A DNA stretch of 46,445 nt from Staphylococcus pasteuri (GCF_003970495.1 NZ_RXWW01000042.1:26613-73057); one strand, 5' to 3'; positions 1-8,642 are shown, counted from the first letter of the stretch. The notes: generated from the letters alone by a model not told the origin. Program-made: numbers and translations.

Positions 1-81
1 TTTTCATTTAAAAATCGTCTTCAAAACTGTCGTATCAGCATTTATTGTTTAAAAATAATTCAATTTCTAATTGTTAATAAT

Positions 82-98
82 ATTACAAGATAATAACA
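82..98 (-). promoter_or_regulatory. WalR (YycF)-type box
   Basis: Read on the minus strand this is TGTTAT, five bases, then TGTAAT. It fits the staphylococcal WalR consensus TGTWAH-N5-TGTWAH at all twelve specified positions. It lies about 125 bp upstream of a LysM-CHAP hydrolase, the class of gene that WalKR activates in S. aureus. The S. aureus homologue SA0620 is, as I recall, a WalKR target. The region is AT-rich, so a chance match is possible. I could not place a convincing -35/-10 between the box and the gene. Confidence 0.5.
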
Positions 99-221
99 AA
101 CCACACAAAGCCCTATATTTTTGTTAGTATGGGTAGCGTAGTGAAAAACGAAAAAGCAATTATACATAGTAATCATTCATTTCTATGCTAATAATTAAAG
201 CAAATTTAAGGAGGAGTCACT

Positions 222-1046
222 TTGAAAAAGTTAGCCTTTGCAGTAACAGCCGCTTCAGGCGCAGCAGCAGCACTTTCTCACCACGATGCCGAAGCTTCTA
301 CTCAACATAAAGTTCAGTCAGGAGAATCATTATGGACTATTGCTCAGAAATATAATACTTCTGTTGATAGTATAAAACAAAATAACAATTTAGATAATAA
401 TATGGTATTCCCTGGACAAGTCATATCAGTTGGTGGAAGTGCTTCTCAAAGCTCTAATTCAAACACTTCTTCACAATCTGGTTCACCTTCAACACATACA
501 GTAAAATCTGGCGAATCATTAAACATTATTGCTAATAAATATGGCGTATCAGTAAATGAATTAATGTCAGCGAATAACTTAAATGGTTATTTAATTACAC
601 CAAACCAAACGTTAAAAATTCCTAATGGTGGTTCAGGTGCAGGTGGCGCTGGTGCTGGATCTGGTAGTGCTACTGCTACTACAGGCAATACAAGCACACA
701 ATCACCTTCTTTCAATCACCAAAACTTATATACTGAAGGACAATGTACTTGGTACGTCTTCGATCGTCGTTCTCAAGCCGGTAAACCTATCAGCACATAC
801 TGGTCAGATGCTAAAAACTGGGCTACTAATGCAGCTAATGATGGTTATCAAGTAGACCATTCACCTGAAGTAGGCGCTATTATGCAAAGTGTTCCTGGCG
901 TTTATGGTCATGTTGCGTATGTTGAACGTGTTAATGGTGACGGTAGTATCTTAATTTCAGAAATGAATTATACTAATGGACCATACAATACAGATTACCG
1001 TACAATTCCAGCTTCAGAAGTATCAAGCTATTCATTTATTCATTAA
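222..1046 (+). CDS. Secreted LysM-CHAP peptidoglycan hydrolase (SsaA/Sle1-like)
   Basis: A secreted cell-wall amidase/endopeptidase of 274 aa. It has a signal peptide with a probable cleavage after the AEA at residues 23-25. Two LysM peptidoglycan-binding domains follow (about 28-71 and 90-136), both with the typical SGESLxxIAxKY core. Next come a Ser/Gly/Thr-rich linker and a C-terminal CHAP domain (about 165-274). The expected catalytic cysteine is C175 (in QCTWYV) and the histidine is H230 (in GHVAYV). The start follows a good ribosome-binding site, AGGAGG. The gene is monocistronic: a strong terminator follows directly, and a WalR-type box lies upstream. The closest remembered relative is S. 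aureus SA0620. Lytic specificity (amidase or endopeptidase) cannot be read from the sequence. Confidence 0.93.
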   Translation: MKKLAFAVTAASGAAAALSHHDAEASTQHKVQSGESLWTIAQKYNTSVDSIKQNNNLDNNMVFPGQVISVGGSASQSSNSNTSSQSGSPSTHTVKSGESLNIIANKYGVSVNELMSANNLNGYLITPNQTLKIPNGGSGAGGAGAGSGSATATTGNTSTQSPSFNHQNLYTEGQCTWYVFDRRSQAGKPISTYWSDAKNWATNAANDGYQVDHSPEVGAIMQSVPGVYGHVAYVERVNGDGSILISEMNYTNGPYNTDYRTIPASEVSSYSFIH

Positions 1047-1079
1047 TTAAATACTTAAATATTGATATATATTTATAAA

Positions 1080-1117
1080 ACTACCAACAAAGTTTAATTT
1101 TTGTTGGTAGTTTTTTT
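1080..1117 (+). terminator. Rho-independent terminator of the LysM-CHAP gene
   Basis: Arms CTACCAACAA and TTGTTGGTAG form a hairpin 33 bp after the stop codon and are followed by seven T. Confidence 0.9.
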
Positions 1118-1147
1118 GTCTTATCTTAATAGATATACAATTATTAT

Positions 1148-1227
1148 GAAGTTGATACATAAAGTTCTAATGCTTTGGAAATCAAATTAACGTTTTCCAA
1201 AAGCAGTAGTTCCCTTAGAAGAGACCT
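1148..1227. repeat. Degenerate intergenic repeat, copy A
   Basis: This stretch shares the blocks ACATAAAGTTCT, GATTAACG-like and CCAAAAGCAG, in the same order and spacing, with 6770-6847. By eye the two copies are roughly 70% identical. Both are non-coding and lie between genes. Copy A is more decayed. The 63-codon reading frame on the minus strand that covers it has no good ribosome-binding site and looks accidental. Confidence 0.6.
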
Positions 1228-1484
1228 AACATAGAGTATTCTAAAGAGAAATGCTGCAAGCAACGCAAGTTGAGCATACTTCTCAATTCGACAATATTTA
1301 AGAAACATCACAAATATCCACGTTGAATAAATCATTTTGTAAGAACTACTACCCCATAGTATAAATATTAGTTCTTAATCATCATTCATTTCTTCTCTAA
1401 ATCTAATACCATTTGTCCTAACCTCTTAAAAATTATAAGTATCTATTCAACTATTTTAATTCAATAGGTAGTTTTCAAGTATAC

Positions 1485-1528
1485 AAAAAAGAAGGTTGGA
1501 AATATTTTAATGATTATCCCAACCTTCT
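1485..1528 (-). terminator. Terminator of the DUF47-pitA operon
   Basis: On the minus strand, arms AGAAGGTTGG and CCAACCTTCT enclose about 19 bases and are followed by six T. Confidence 0.9.
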
Positions 1529-1551
1529 GATTTATATCGCTATGTTATATA

Positions 1552-2562
1552 TTATTTTAAGAAGAAATGCATAATAAAGTATACAATCGCAGCTAATATA
1601 GCTGAAATTGGTAATGTTATTACCCAAGTAATTATCATACGTTGCGCTGTGCTCCATCTAACACCTTTTGCACGGTTTGAAGCACCAACACCTAAGATTG
1701 ATGAAGAAACAACGTGTGTTGTTGAAAGTGGGAAATGTAATGATGATGCTACGAAAATAGTTAAGGCAGATGATAAGTCAGCTGCTGCACCATTAGCTGG
1801 TCTAATTTTCATAATGTTACCACCAACAGTTTTGATGATTTTCCAACCACCTATTGCAGTACCAAGACCCATTGCTGTAGCACATGCCATTTTAACCCAT
1901 AATGCTGGTTCAACATTAGAACCATTTTGGATATTAGCAACGATTAAAGCTAACGTAATAATACCCATTGATTTCTGAGCGTCATTTGTACCATGTGAAA
2001 ATGATTGTAACGCTGCTGTAAATATTTGAAGAAATCTAAAGTTACGATTAGTACGTGTTAAGTTAGCGTTTTTAAATACTACTTTAACAATTGAGTACAT
2101 AATAAAACCAACACAAAATGCAATAACTGGAGACACAATTAATACAATAATAATTTTAGTAAATCCTTGATAATGTAATACTCCAAATGATCCTTCAGAT
2201 GCAATCGCTGCACCTGCAATTGAACCGATTAATGCGTGTGATGATGAACTTGGAATACCATATAACCAAGTAATTAAGTTCCATGCAATTGCTGCGATAA
2301 TAGCTGCTAAAACAACGACTAACCCATGTTGTAATTTAAATGGGTCAACGATATCTTTAGTGATTGTACCAGCAACCCCAGTAAATGTTAACGCACCAAT
2401 AAAGTTCATGACTGCCGCTAATAAAATGGCTGTTCTTGGAGTTAATGCTCTGGTAGATACGGCAGTAGCTACAGCATTGGCTGTATCATGGAAACCATTG
2501 ATAAAGTCAAATATTAATGAAAATATAACTATAGCTATCGTGACGATTAAAATATATTCCAT
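1552..2562 (-). CDS. pitA: Low-affinity inorganic phosphate transporter (PiT family)
   Basis: An integral membrane phosphate permease of 336 aa, probably H+- or metal-phosphate-coupled, of the PiT family (PF01384). The two family signature repeats are present: GFHDTANAVAT near residue 23 and SHGTNDAQKSMG near residue 190. Both place an Asn/Asp pair in the substrate path. Hydrophobic segments suggest about ten membrane helices. The ribosome-binding site GGGAG precedes the ATG. The gene lies 14 bp after a DUF47 gene on the same strand, the usual partner of Pit transporters, and the two form an operon ended by the terminator at 1485-1528. In S. aureus this is one of three phosphate importers (PitA, PstSCAB, NptA). 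Confidence 0.93.
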   Translation of the reverse strand: MEYILIVTIAIVIFSLIFDFINGFHDTANAVATAVSTRALTPRTAILLAAVMNFIGALTFTGVAGTITKDIVDPFKLQHGLVVVLAAIIAAIAWNLITWLYGIPSSSSHALIGSIAGAAIASEGSFGVLHYQGFTKIIIVLIVSPVIAFCVGFIMYSIVKVVFKNANLTRTNRNFRFLQIFTAALQSFSHGTNDAQKSMGIITLALIVANIQNGSNVEPALWVKMACATAMGLGTAIGGWKIIKTVGGNIMKIRPANGAAADLSSALTIFVASSLHFPLSTTHVVSSSILGVGASNRAKGVRWSTAQRMIITWVITLPISAILAAIVYFIMHFFLK

Positions 2563-2576
2563 AAGTGAGGACTCCC

Positions 2577-3194
2577 TTAGCTATTTTTCATGATTATAGT
2601 TTCAAAATTATTCGCGACTGTTTGGCATTTATCTGCAATTTCTTCCATGCTTTGATAAATATCTTTTATTTTAATTAATGTGATTGGATCTGTCTCACTA
2701 TTGAAGATATGTTTTATAGACTGTCTTAAGATACCGTCACAGTTCGTTTCAAACTCTTTAATATTAATTGAGTGAATACGCATGTGAGATAATTTTTTAT
2801 CTACTAATAAACCTACAGCAAGTTTCATTTCTGCTACTGCTTTTTGAATATTATCAACAAATTCAGCCATGAATTCATCTGTATATTCAATTGAATACAT
2901 TTCAAACATTCCTGAAGTTTCTTCCATAGCATCTAATACATCATCAATTGCGTTACATAAAGATAAAATATCTTCACGTTCAATTGGCGTGATAAAAGTC
3001 TGGTTTAAATCAGTAATCACTTGATGCATTAATTCGTCACCATGAGATTCGTAAGTTTTGATATTGTCAGAATATGCTTTTAAATCTAAGTGTGTGTTGA
3101 AATCCATTTTTCCAAACTCGATTGCAGCACGGTCAAGATTGAAAACCATTTCCTCTAACTGAACCATGAACTTATCTTTTTTCTTACTAAACAT
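2577..3194 (-). CDS. DUF47 family Pit accessory protein
   Basis: A 205-aa, entirely helical soluble protein of the DUF47 (PF01865) family, whose fold resembles PhoU. Acidic, charge-rich helices are seen throughout, with no signal peptide or membrane segment. DUF47 proteins are encoded next to Pit permeases and are thought to control or assist phosphate transport. Here the gene is immediately upstream of pitA and is the first gene of the operon. A clear GGAGG lies before the ATG. The 5' region contains TTTACA direct repeats with an 11-bp period (see 3309-3325). Its biochemical activity is not established from the sequence. Confidence 0.88.
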   Translation of the reverse strand: MFSKKKDKFMVQLEEMVFNLDRAAIEFGKMDFNTHLDLKAYSDNIKTYESHGDELMHQVITDLNQTFITPIEREDILSLCNAIDDVLDAMEETSGMFEMYSIEYTDEFMAEFVDNIQKAVAEMKLAVGLLVDKKLSHMRIHSINIKEFETNCDGILRQSIKHIFNSETDPITLIKIKDIYQSMEEIADKCQTVANNFETIIMKNS

Positions 3195-3308
3195 TCAAAA
3201 TCCTCCATTTGAGCGATTGTTACCAATCACATTCATAAATTTTTACTCCATAAGATATGTGGAACACATTTACAATTTTCAGAAAAAAGGAGATTCACTT
3301 TTTCATTA

Positions 3309-3325
3309 TGTAAATATTTTGTAAA
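3309..3325 (-). promoter_or_regulatory. Tandem PhoP/WalR-type box upstream of DUF47-pitA
   Basis: On the minus strand the sequence is TTTACA, five bases (AAATA), then TTTACA, an 11-bp direct repeat oriented toward pitA. This matches the PhoP-box pattern TTWACA-N5-TTWACA. On the plus strand it equally matches the WalR pattern TGTWAH-N5-TGTWAH. It lies about 115 bp upstream of the DUF47 start. A phosphate transporter makes PhoP the more natural candidate, but the two regulators bind near-identical sites. No unambiguous -10 was found. Confidence 0.4.
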
Positions 3326-3416
3326 TCATAGTTATAAGCAATGATGTTTGCGTTCAAATAAATTGCGTTTTGTTCCTACTTGAAAATATCACAAAATTTA
3401 CATAACTACAATTCAA

Positions 3417-3433
3417 TTTACAAATTCTTAACA
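3417..3433 (+). promoter_or_regulatory. Second tandem PhoP/WalR-type box
   Basis: TTTACA, five bases, TTAACA. A further TTTACA at 3450-3455 is in the same 11-bp phase (22 bp from the second unit). The array sits between the divergent DUF47-pitA and DUF1398 genes. It is seen directly, but AT-rich sequence makes chance matches likely. Confidence 0.3.
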
Positions 3434-3623
3434 AATACGCAATTAAAATTTTACATACCTTCTTCATTATGCCCAAAACGGGTATAATGACAATTCCACT
3501 TTATAATTTAACGTTTTATATGATGACTTTCAATTATTTTCCATGAACTAATTATGGATCATAAATTTTGCTATTATATTCCTACCATTTTATAATAACA
3601 ATACTTAACCAAAGGAGACTAAA

Positions 3624-4013
3624 ATGGAATTTACATTAAAAGCGATTCAAGATGCACATAGTAAATATACTGGACCAGATTTTCCAAAGCTATTTAAAGC
3701 TTTTAAAGATATGGGGATGACAACAAACATCGTTAACATTCAACAAGGTACATCAACATATGTTAATACCGAGAAACAAACGATTACTACAAATGGTGTT
3801 AAAGCGACACATGATGTGGCAACGTCTTCTCATTCTAGTAGCGTCAAAGATATACTTAAACGTCACCAAAATGGGGATACAGATTTCCCTACTTTTTGTG
3901 AAGAAATGGCACAAGCTGGTATATATAAATGGGATATTGATATTAATGCAGGTACTTGTTCATACATTGATTTAAATGAACAAACGATTGTAAGTGAACA
4001 AATACCTCAATAG
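3624..4013 (+). CDS. DUF1398 family protein
   Basis: A small soluble protein of 129 aa matching the DUF1398 (YbcV-like) family, sometimes labelled phage envelope protein by old annotation. It starts after AAAGGAG. Two similar stretches occur: GMTTNIVNIQQGTSTYVN near residues 30-50 and AGIYKWDIDINAGTCSYID near residues 100-118. Both end in a Gly-Thr-x-x-Tyr pattern followed by an acidic or polar turn, which hints at an internal duplication or a bilobed fold. It has no membrane segment. The gene stands alone, convergent with vraG and sharing a terminator with it. I know of no experimentally proven function for the family. Confidence 0.8.
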   Translation: MEFTLKAIQDAHSKYTGPDFPKLFKAFKDMGMTTNIVNIQQGTSTYVNTEKQTITTNGVKATHDVATSSHSSSVKDILKRHQNGDTDFPTFCEEMAQAGIYKWDIDINAGTCSYIDLNEQTIVSEQIPQ

Positions 4014-4031
4014 CAATATTAATTATTATAT

Positions 4032-4082
4032 AAAAAGGAATTCATACAGCGTCTTATAAACGGTGTTAATGAAATCCTTTTT
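4032..4082. terminator. Bidirectional terminator, DUF1398 gene / vraG
   Basis: Arms AAAAAGGAATTCAT and ATGAAATCCTTTTT pair with one mismatch. A/T tracts flank both sides, so it can serve both convergent genes. Confidence 0.8.
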
Positions 4083-4088
4083 TATATT

Positions 4089-5978
4089 CTATATTGAATG
4101 CCTGATTGTTCTTTTTGAATGGTTATATGCTGCCAATGCAAATATAGCATAAATAGCTGTATATACTGCCATGACAATAAAAATTGGTGTTTGGTTTGTA
4201 GAACCTAATAATGTCATAAATGCTAGAGAAGCAAAGTAAGCATGTAATAATGCAATCACTAAAGGTAAAGCAAAGTTGAAGAATACTTTAAGTTTTAAAC
4301 CTTTTGCCATATCTTGATAAGTAAAACCTAATTTCCGTAATATCGAATAATTTTCTATTTCATCTTCAGTTTCATCTATTTGTTTAATATAGATAATACA
4401 TCCGGCAGCAATTAAAAAAGTAACCCCTAAAAATGATGTAACAAATAATAATACTCCTGTTAAGCTTGAAATTTCACTTGCAGCTTCACTTCTAGTTTCA
4501 ATATTCTTATCCACATTTTTAACAGCATTTTGTAATTCCGGCATATCTTTTTTATGCTTAATATCAAAACCGTATTGGGATACAATATCTTTTGCTTCAG
4601 TATGATTTCTTAAATACTGGTAGTCTTTATCATTCAAAACTAAAGTTGGTCCACCTAAGTCTACATCACTCATGAAATATATTTGATTAATTTCTTTGTA
4701 TAATTTAACTTTTATCGAGTGTTGTTTTGTACCTAACTTGGTTACACCATGTTTTTTGTATTTCATCATATCGCTGACTTTACCTTCAGGTGCAATAATA
4801 TCAGTATATCCTTTAGATACTTCAACATTAGGTATATATTTATCACTCGTTACTGCTACTTCATAAGGTTTAGCAATCCCTTTTTCGAACAATTTGTCTT
4901 TAAATAATTTGCTGTATACAACTTCCTTATAGTTGTAAAAATGTTTAATATTTTTATTATTTAACTCATAAGCTAACTCATTAGCCTTATCTTTATCTTT
5001 TAACGTAACATCATGTGGAGAATTTAGTAATACTTCATTCGTTAACGTACCTCTACTGATAGCTGCAAAACACAATACAGATACTGTTATTGCAGAAATA
5101 ATAGTCATAACTGTAAGAGAAAATGCATTTTTCTTAATACGATACATAATTGGAGCAGTAAACATAACATCATGAATACTTACAGTATCTTGTCTTATCT
5201 TTTTAATTGCTTTAAAAATTAACGAAACTGTACTTCTATAGAAGAAATATGCACCAATGACGGTACAAATTAGAATAACAAATGGTTGAATTAAGCCATT
5301 AAAATGTTCTACAACTCTGGTAGATAGATAATAACCAAACAAAATCATAATGATACCTAGTATCCCTAAAATTAAATCACCAATAGTAAACTGATTGTGA
5401 TTAATTTCTCGCTTTGTCATATTTGAAGCTAATTCTGTAATGGAACGTCTTCTTATATAAAGATAACTTTGACTAACAGTCAATATGTACGCAACTAAAA
5501 TTAATAGAAGTGCTTGTATTATAGCCGATACACTAAAGATAATTGATACGGTGATATTAATTCCAAGTAATCTTAATACAATCATTAACAATATTTTTGA
5601 TCCAAAGATTCCTATAATAATACCTAAAATAGAAGTAGTTATAAATATAAGCAACTGTTCTATCATAATCATTTGCATAATATTAAATCTAGAAAGACCA
5701 ATCGTTTGAAACAACGCAAATTCACGTCCACGTCGCTTTAAAAACAATAGATTCGCATATAAAATAAATACGATAATCAGTACAAAAAGAAAATAACTAC
5801 CTATTTGCGATCCTTCTTTAATAATTGGATAATTTTGTTTTCCATATAAATGATGTGCATATTTTAAAGTGATAAAACTAAAATAAAGGACTACGCTAAT
5901 TACTAATGAAAATAAATAAATCGCATAATGTGAAAATTTTTGTTGGAAATTTTTAAAAACAATTTCTTTAAAGGTCAT
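4089..5978 (-). CDS. vraG: ABC transporter permease VraG (antimicrobial peptide sensing/resistance)
   Basis: A BceB-type permease of 629 aa, the usual length of staphylococcal VraG. It has about ten membrane helices. One large extracellular domain (about residues 310-515, between the SRGTLTNEV and SLTGVLLF regions) is rich in Lys and Asp. This is the part that detects cationic peptides in BceAB-like systems. FtsX-like permease blocks lie at both ends. The reading frame overlaps vraF by 11 bp, so translation is coupled. In S. aureus VraFG is needed by GraS to sense colistin, polymyxin and LL-37-type peptides and contributes little direct export. It ends at the shared terminator at 4032-4082. 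Confidence 0.93.
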   Translation of the reverse strand: MTFKEIVFKNFQQKFSHYAIYLFSLVISVVLYFSFITLKYAHHLYGKQNYPIIKEGSQIGSYFLFVLIIVFILYANLLFLKRRGREFALFQTIGLSRFNIMQMIMIEQLLIFITTSILGIIIGIFGSKILLMIVLRLLGINITVSIIFSVSAIIQALLLILVAYILTVSQSYLYIRRRSITELASNMTKREINHNQFTIGDLILGILGIIMILFGYYLSTRVVEHFNGLIQPFVILICTVIGAYFFYRSTVSLIFKAIKKIRQDTVSIHDVMFTAPIMYRIKKNAFSLTVMTIISAITVSVLCFAAISRGTLTNEVLLNSPHDVTLKDKDKANELAYELNNKNIKHFYNYKEVVYSKLFKDKLFEKGIAKPYEVAVTSDKYIPNVEVSKGYTDIIAPEGKVSDMMKYKKHGVTKLGTKQHSIKVKLYKEINQIYFMSDVDLGGPTLVLNDKDYQYLRNHTEAKDIVSQYGFDIKHKKDMPELQNAVKNVDKNIETRSEAASEISSLTGVLLFVTSFLGVTFLIAAGCIIYIKQIDETEDEIENYSILRKLGFTYQDMAKGLKLKVFFNFALPLVIALLHAYFASLAFMTLLGSTNQTPIFIVMAVYTAIYAIFALAAYNHSKRTIRHSI

Positions 5979-6729
5979 AATTCACTCCACCAAGCACACT
6001 TTGTGTTCTAATAATCTCATTATAAAATGTCTGTTTATTATCTTCACCTTGGAATATTTCTGTGAATATCCTTCCATCTTTTAACATCACTACACGATTC
6101 GAATAACTTGCGGCTACAGGATCATGTGTAACCATAATAATTGTTGTATTAAATAATTCATTCATCTTAGTTAATCTTTTTAATAAGTCTTGCGTACTTT
6201 TTGAATCTAACGCTCCTGTTGGCTCATCAGCAAATATAATGGAAGGATTTGTAATAAACGCTCTTGCTGCAGAAGTTCTTTGAATTTGACCGCCTGAAAG
6301 TTCAGAAGGATATTTATCACTAATATCCTTAATATTTAAAGCTTCTACAACTTTTTCATACCGTTCCTTCATTTCTTGTTTGGGTATTTTCTTAACAGAT
6401 AGCGGTAGCATAATATTCTCTTTTACTGTTAATGTATGTAAGATATTATAATCTTGGAAAATAAAACCTATTTCCTTTTTACGTATATTAGATAAATCTT
6501 TATTAGATAATTTATCCAACGCTTGACCATTTAATTTTATTGATCCTTGTGTAGCATAATCTATAGAGCTAAGTACATTCAATAGCGTTGTCTTGCCAGA
6601 GCCTGAAGGACCCATAATCGATATAAATTCGCCCTTATCAACTGACAAATTAATATCATGTAGTATTTCTTGAGAAGAATGTTGATTTCCATATATTTTA
6701 GTTAATTGATTTACTTCTAATATTGTCAC
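5968..6729 (-). CDS. vraF: ABC transporter ATPase VraF
   Basis: The nucleotide-binding subunit for VraG. I place the start at the GTG at 6729 (253 aa), which lies seven bases after AGGAG and gives the usual VraF length. The longer frame to 6750 has no ribosome-binding site of its own. Walker A GPSGSGKTT is at residues 40-48, followed by the Q-loop FIFQDYN, the signature LSGGQIQR and Walker B IIFADEPTG, then the switch histidine in VTHD. These are the features of the MacB/LolD/BceA clade of ATPases. It overlaps vraG. The leader carries repeat copy B between a TATAAT at 6868-6873 and the gene, a separate transcription start from graXRS. Confidence 0.93.
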   Translation of the reverse strand: MTILEVNQLTKIYGNQHSSQEILHDINLSVDKGEFISIMGPSGSGKTTLLNVLSSIDYATQGSIKLNGQALDKLSNKDLSNIRKKEIGFIFQDYNILHTLTVKENIMLPLSVKKIPKQEMKERYEKVVEALNIKDISDKYPSELSGGQIQRTSAARAFITNPSIIFADEPTGALDSKSTQDLLKRLTKMNELFNTTIIMVTHDPVAASYSNRVVMLKDGRIFTEIFQGEDNKQTFYNEIIRTQSVLGGVNYDL

Positions 6730-6769
6730 GTTAACACTCCTAATAATCACTGCTCAATCACATTGCAAT

Positions 6770-6847
6770 GAGGTTGAAACATAAAGTTCTTGTGCTCTGG
6801 GAAACTTGATTAACGACGACCCAAAAGCAGGATTTTGCCCCGACCTC
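6770..6847. repeat. Intergenic repeat, copy B (in vraFG leader)
   Basis: This copy begins GAGGTTGAAACATAAAG and ends GCCCCGACCTC. The ends are inverted (GAGGT and ACCTC), so the unit can fold. It is homologous to 1148-1227. Similar units are common between genes in staphylococci. Because a TATAAT lies upstream (6868-6873 on the minus strand), the repeat would be transcribed as part of the vraF leader. Confidence 0.65.
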
Positions 6848-6867
6848 TTTTATATTTTCACTTTTAT

Positions 6868-6873
6868 ATTATA
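6868..6873 (-). promoter_or_regulatory. Possible -10 of vraFG promoter
   Basis: A perfect TATAAT on the minus strand in the graS-vraF gap, about 140 bp before vraF. I see no good -35 at 16-18 bp. The intact ACAAATTTGT palindrome reported for GraR in S. aureus is also absent, and only a shortened TACATTTGTA lies upstream. Confidence 0.35.
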
Positions 6874-6921
6874 ACGATTCCTTATTACAAATGTACTAAT
6901 AATGAATAACAAAACGCATGC

Positions 6922-7962
6922 TTAAAATGACAATGTTGTCACTTCAGACATGCGTTCAATGACTTCATTTTGTTGTGGGAATATGAGACTAAATGTAGTT
7001 CCTTTACCTACAACAGAATCTACTTTAATTTCAATACCTAATTGTGATTTAACACTATCCACTAAATATAGCCCCATGCCTGATGACGTCGTCTCATTTC
7101 TATTAGCCGTGGACGTATAACCTCTATCAAAGATACGAGGCAAATCTTTTTGGCTAATGCCACGTCCATGATCTTTAATTTCTAGTGTAATATGGTTATC
7201 AGTTAATTTACCGCTTATTTCAATCATATTATTTTCACTATATTTCAGTGAATTAGATAAGATTTGTCTTATCATCATTCGGCACCATTTCAAATCTGTA
7301 TAAACGTTAAAATCATCAGTAAAATTCAATTCAAAACCTATACCTTTTATCTGGCTAATATGTCGTGTTAGTTGAATTTCGTCAATAACCATTCTTTTTA
7401 AAGAAACGTAGTCAAAATACATATCTTTATTTTGTGTTTCTAAACGTGTTAAATATAATTGTTTATCTAACATTTCATTGATACGCGACCATTCATATAA
7501 TAATGCTTGTTTACGTTGAGCATCTTGTTCTTGGTCGATGATTAATTTCAATGCTGTAACAGGTGTTTTAATATCATGAACAAATTCAGTTATACTTTGT
7601 TCGTGATTATTGATTTGTACTTGTTGTTCTAAAACCTTATCCTTTTGAGTAGTAATATTACGATATAAATAATCTACTATTTGTTGTTGGAATGGTGTTT
7701 CAGCCAAGTCTTTATGTTTAATTTCTTCAATTTCTTTGTTCTTTTCAAAATGCTTCGTCAATCTCGATTCTTTAAAGAAAGTAATGATAATAAATATGAT
7801 ACTCATACCTAAATTAAGCACCACAATATACCATACACTATCAGCAGAAATATCATAATCGATATATGAAATGCCTAGCATAACAAGATTGATAAATACA
7901 ATCCATATAATCCAATTTATACGTGATTTAAAAAACAACCAAAACCATTTAAAGTTATTCAT
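6922..7962 (-). CDS. graS: Sensor histidine kinase GraS (ApsS)
   Basis: An intramembrane-sensing histidine kinase of 346 aa, the usual GraS length. Two N-terminal helices (about 15-34 and 43-63) flank a very short outer loop. That loop carries D35, D37 and D41, the acidic residues implicated in cationic-peptide sensing in S. aureus GraS. The phospho-acceptor is H129 in the HDIKTP motif. The ATP-binding domain shows NSLKYSE (N box), DHGRGI (G1) and GMGLYL (G2). It phosphorylates GraR, which controls mprF, dlt and vraFG. The frame overlaps graR by 8 bp. GraS works together with VraFG, encoded just downstream. Confidence 0.95.
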   Translation of the reverse strand: MNNFKWFWLFFKSRINWIIWIVFINLVMLGISYIDYDISADSVWYIVVLNLGMSIIFIIITFFKESRLTKHFEKNKEIEEIKHKDLAETPFQQQIVDYLYRNITTQKDKVLEQQVQINNHEQSITEFVHDIKTPVTALKLIIDQEQDAQRKQALLYEWSRINEMLDKQLYLTRLETQNKDMYFDYVSLKRMVIDEIQLTRHISQIKGIGFELNFTDDFNVYTDLKWCRMMIRQILSNSLKYSENNMIEISGKLTDNHITLEIKDHGRGISQKDLPRIFDRGYTSTANRNETTSSGMGLYLVDSVKSQLGIEIKVDSVVGKGTTFSLIFPQQNEVIERMSEVTTLSF

Positions 7963-8629
7963 GAGCCATATACCCTTTACCTACTTTGGTTTCAATAGCA
8001 CTATCCATCCCTATTTCTGATAGCTTCTTTCTTAATCTATTTACATTAACAGTTAATGTGTTATCACTAACAAAGGCTTCATCGTCCCATAAAGCAGTAA
8101 TCAATGTATCTCGTGAGACAATTTGATTTCTTTTGTTAACTAACATTTCTAAGATAATCATTTCAGTTTTAGATAAGAAAATGACTTTATCCCCTTTTTG
8201 AATACTATCTTTCGATAAATCAACGGTAGCATCTTGCCAGTTTAAAGTACGTTTTTCTTCAACCCCAAATTCATACACTCTGCGATAAACAGCTTGTAAT
8301 TTAGCAATCAGCACATTAGTATAAAATGGTTTTTGGATATAATCATCTGCACCTAATTCCATACTCATGACTTGGTCCATTGGATTATCACGAGATGATA
8401 AAAATAAAATGGGCACGTTAGATACTTGTCTCATTTTTCTACACCAATAAAAACCATCATATTTCGGTAATTGTACGTCTAATATTACTATCTCAGGATT
8501 AAATGCTTCAAAAGTATCCATAACATTGCTGAAATCATCTATCCCTACAACATTAAAATCCCATTGCTCTAATTCTTTTTTCAATTCTTGAAACAGTGTG
8601 TTATCATCTTCAACTAATAAAATTTGCAT
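7955..8629 (-). CDS. graR: Response regulator GraR (ApsR)
   Basis: An OmpR/PhoB-type regulator. I start it at the ATG at 8629 (224 aa), which follows AGGTGA at the proper distance and begins MQILLVEDD. The GTG three codons upstream is too close to that site. The receiver domain (1-118) has the acidic pair D8-D9, phospho-acceptor D51 in ILDVQLP, and the lysine in IQKPF. The C-terminal winged-helix domain (about 125-224) contains the recognition region [15 protein letters not shown]. In S. aureus it controls D-alanylation of teichoic acids and MprF lysinylation. The gene sits between graX and graS in one operon. Confidence 0.95.
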   Translation of the reverse strand: MQILLVEDDNTLFQELKKELEQWDFNVVGIDDFSNVMDTFEAFNPEIVILDVQLPKYDGFYWCRKMRQVSNVPILFLSSRDNPMDQVMSMELGADDYIQKPFYTNVLIAKLQAVYRRVYEFGVEEKRTLNWQDATVDLSKDSIQKGDKVIFLSKTEMIILEMLVNKRNQIVSRDTLITALWDDEAFVSDNTLTVNVNRLRKKLSEIGMDSAIETKVGKGYMAHE

Positions 8630-8642
8630 ACGAATCACCTAA

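Larger units (their letters stand above)
1047..1551. other. Intergenic region between LysM-CHAP gene and pitA
   Basis: These 505 bp separate two convergent genes. They hold the terminator of the upstream gene, repeat copy A and the pitA terminator. The stretch at about 1230-1480 shows no feature I can support. Confidence 0.6.
3195..3623. other. Divergent promoter region, pit operon / DUF1398 gene
   Basis: These 429 AT-rich bp contain the start regions of two divergent transcripts. Beyond the two tandem box arrays, a TATAAT at 3483-3488 points toward the DUF1398 gene, but no recognisable -35 precedes it at 16-18 bp. If it is used, the DUF1398 message has a leader of about 130 nt. No reading frame of interest is visible. 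Confidence 0.5.

Noticed and set aside
1144..1335. 63-codon open frame on the minus strand
   Set aside because: It covers repeat copy A, has no good ribosome-binding site, and codes for a Leu-rich sequence without family resemblance; most likely chance.
6850..6921. GraR binding palindrome upstream of vraF
   Set aside because: Only a shortened TACATTTGTA is present, not the full ACAAATTTGT; too weak to call.
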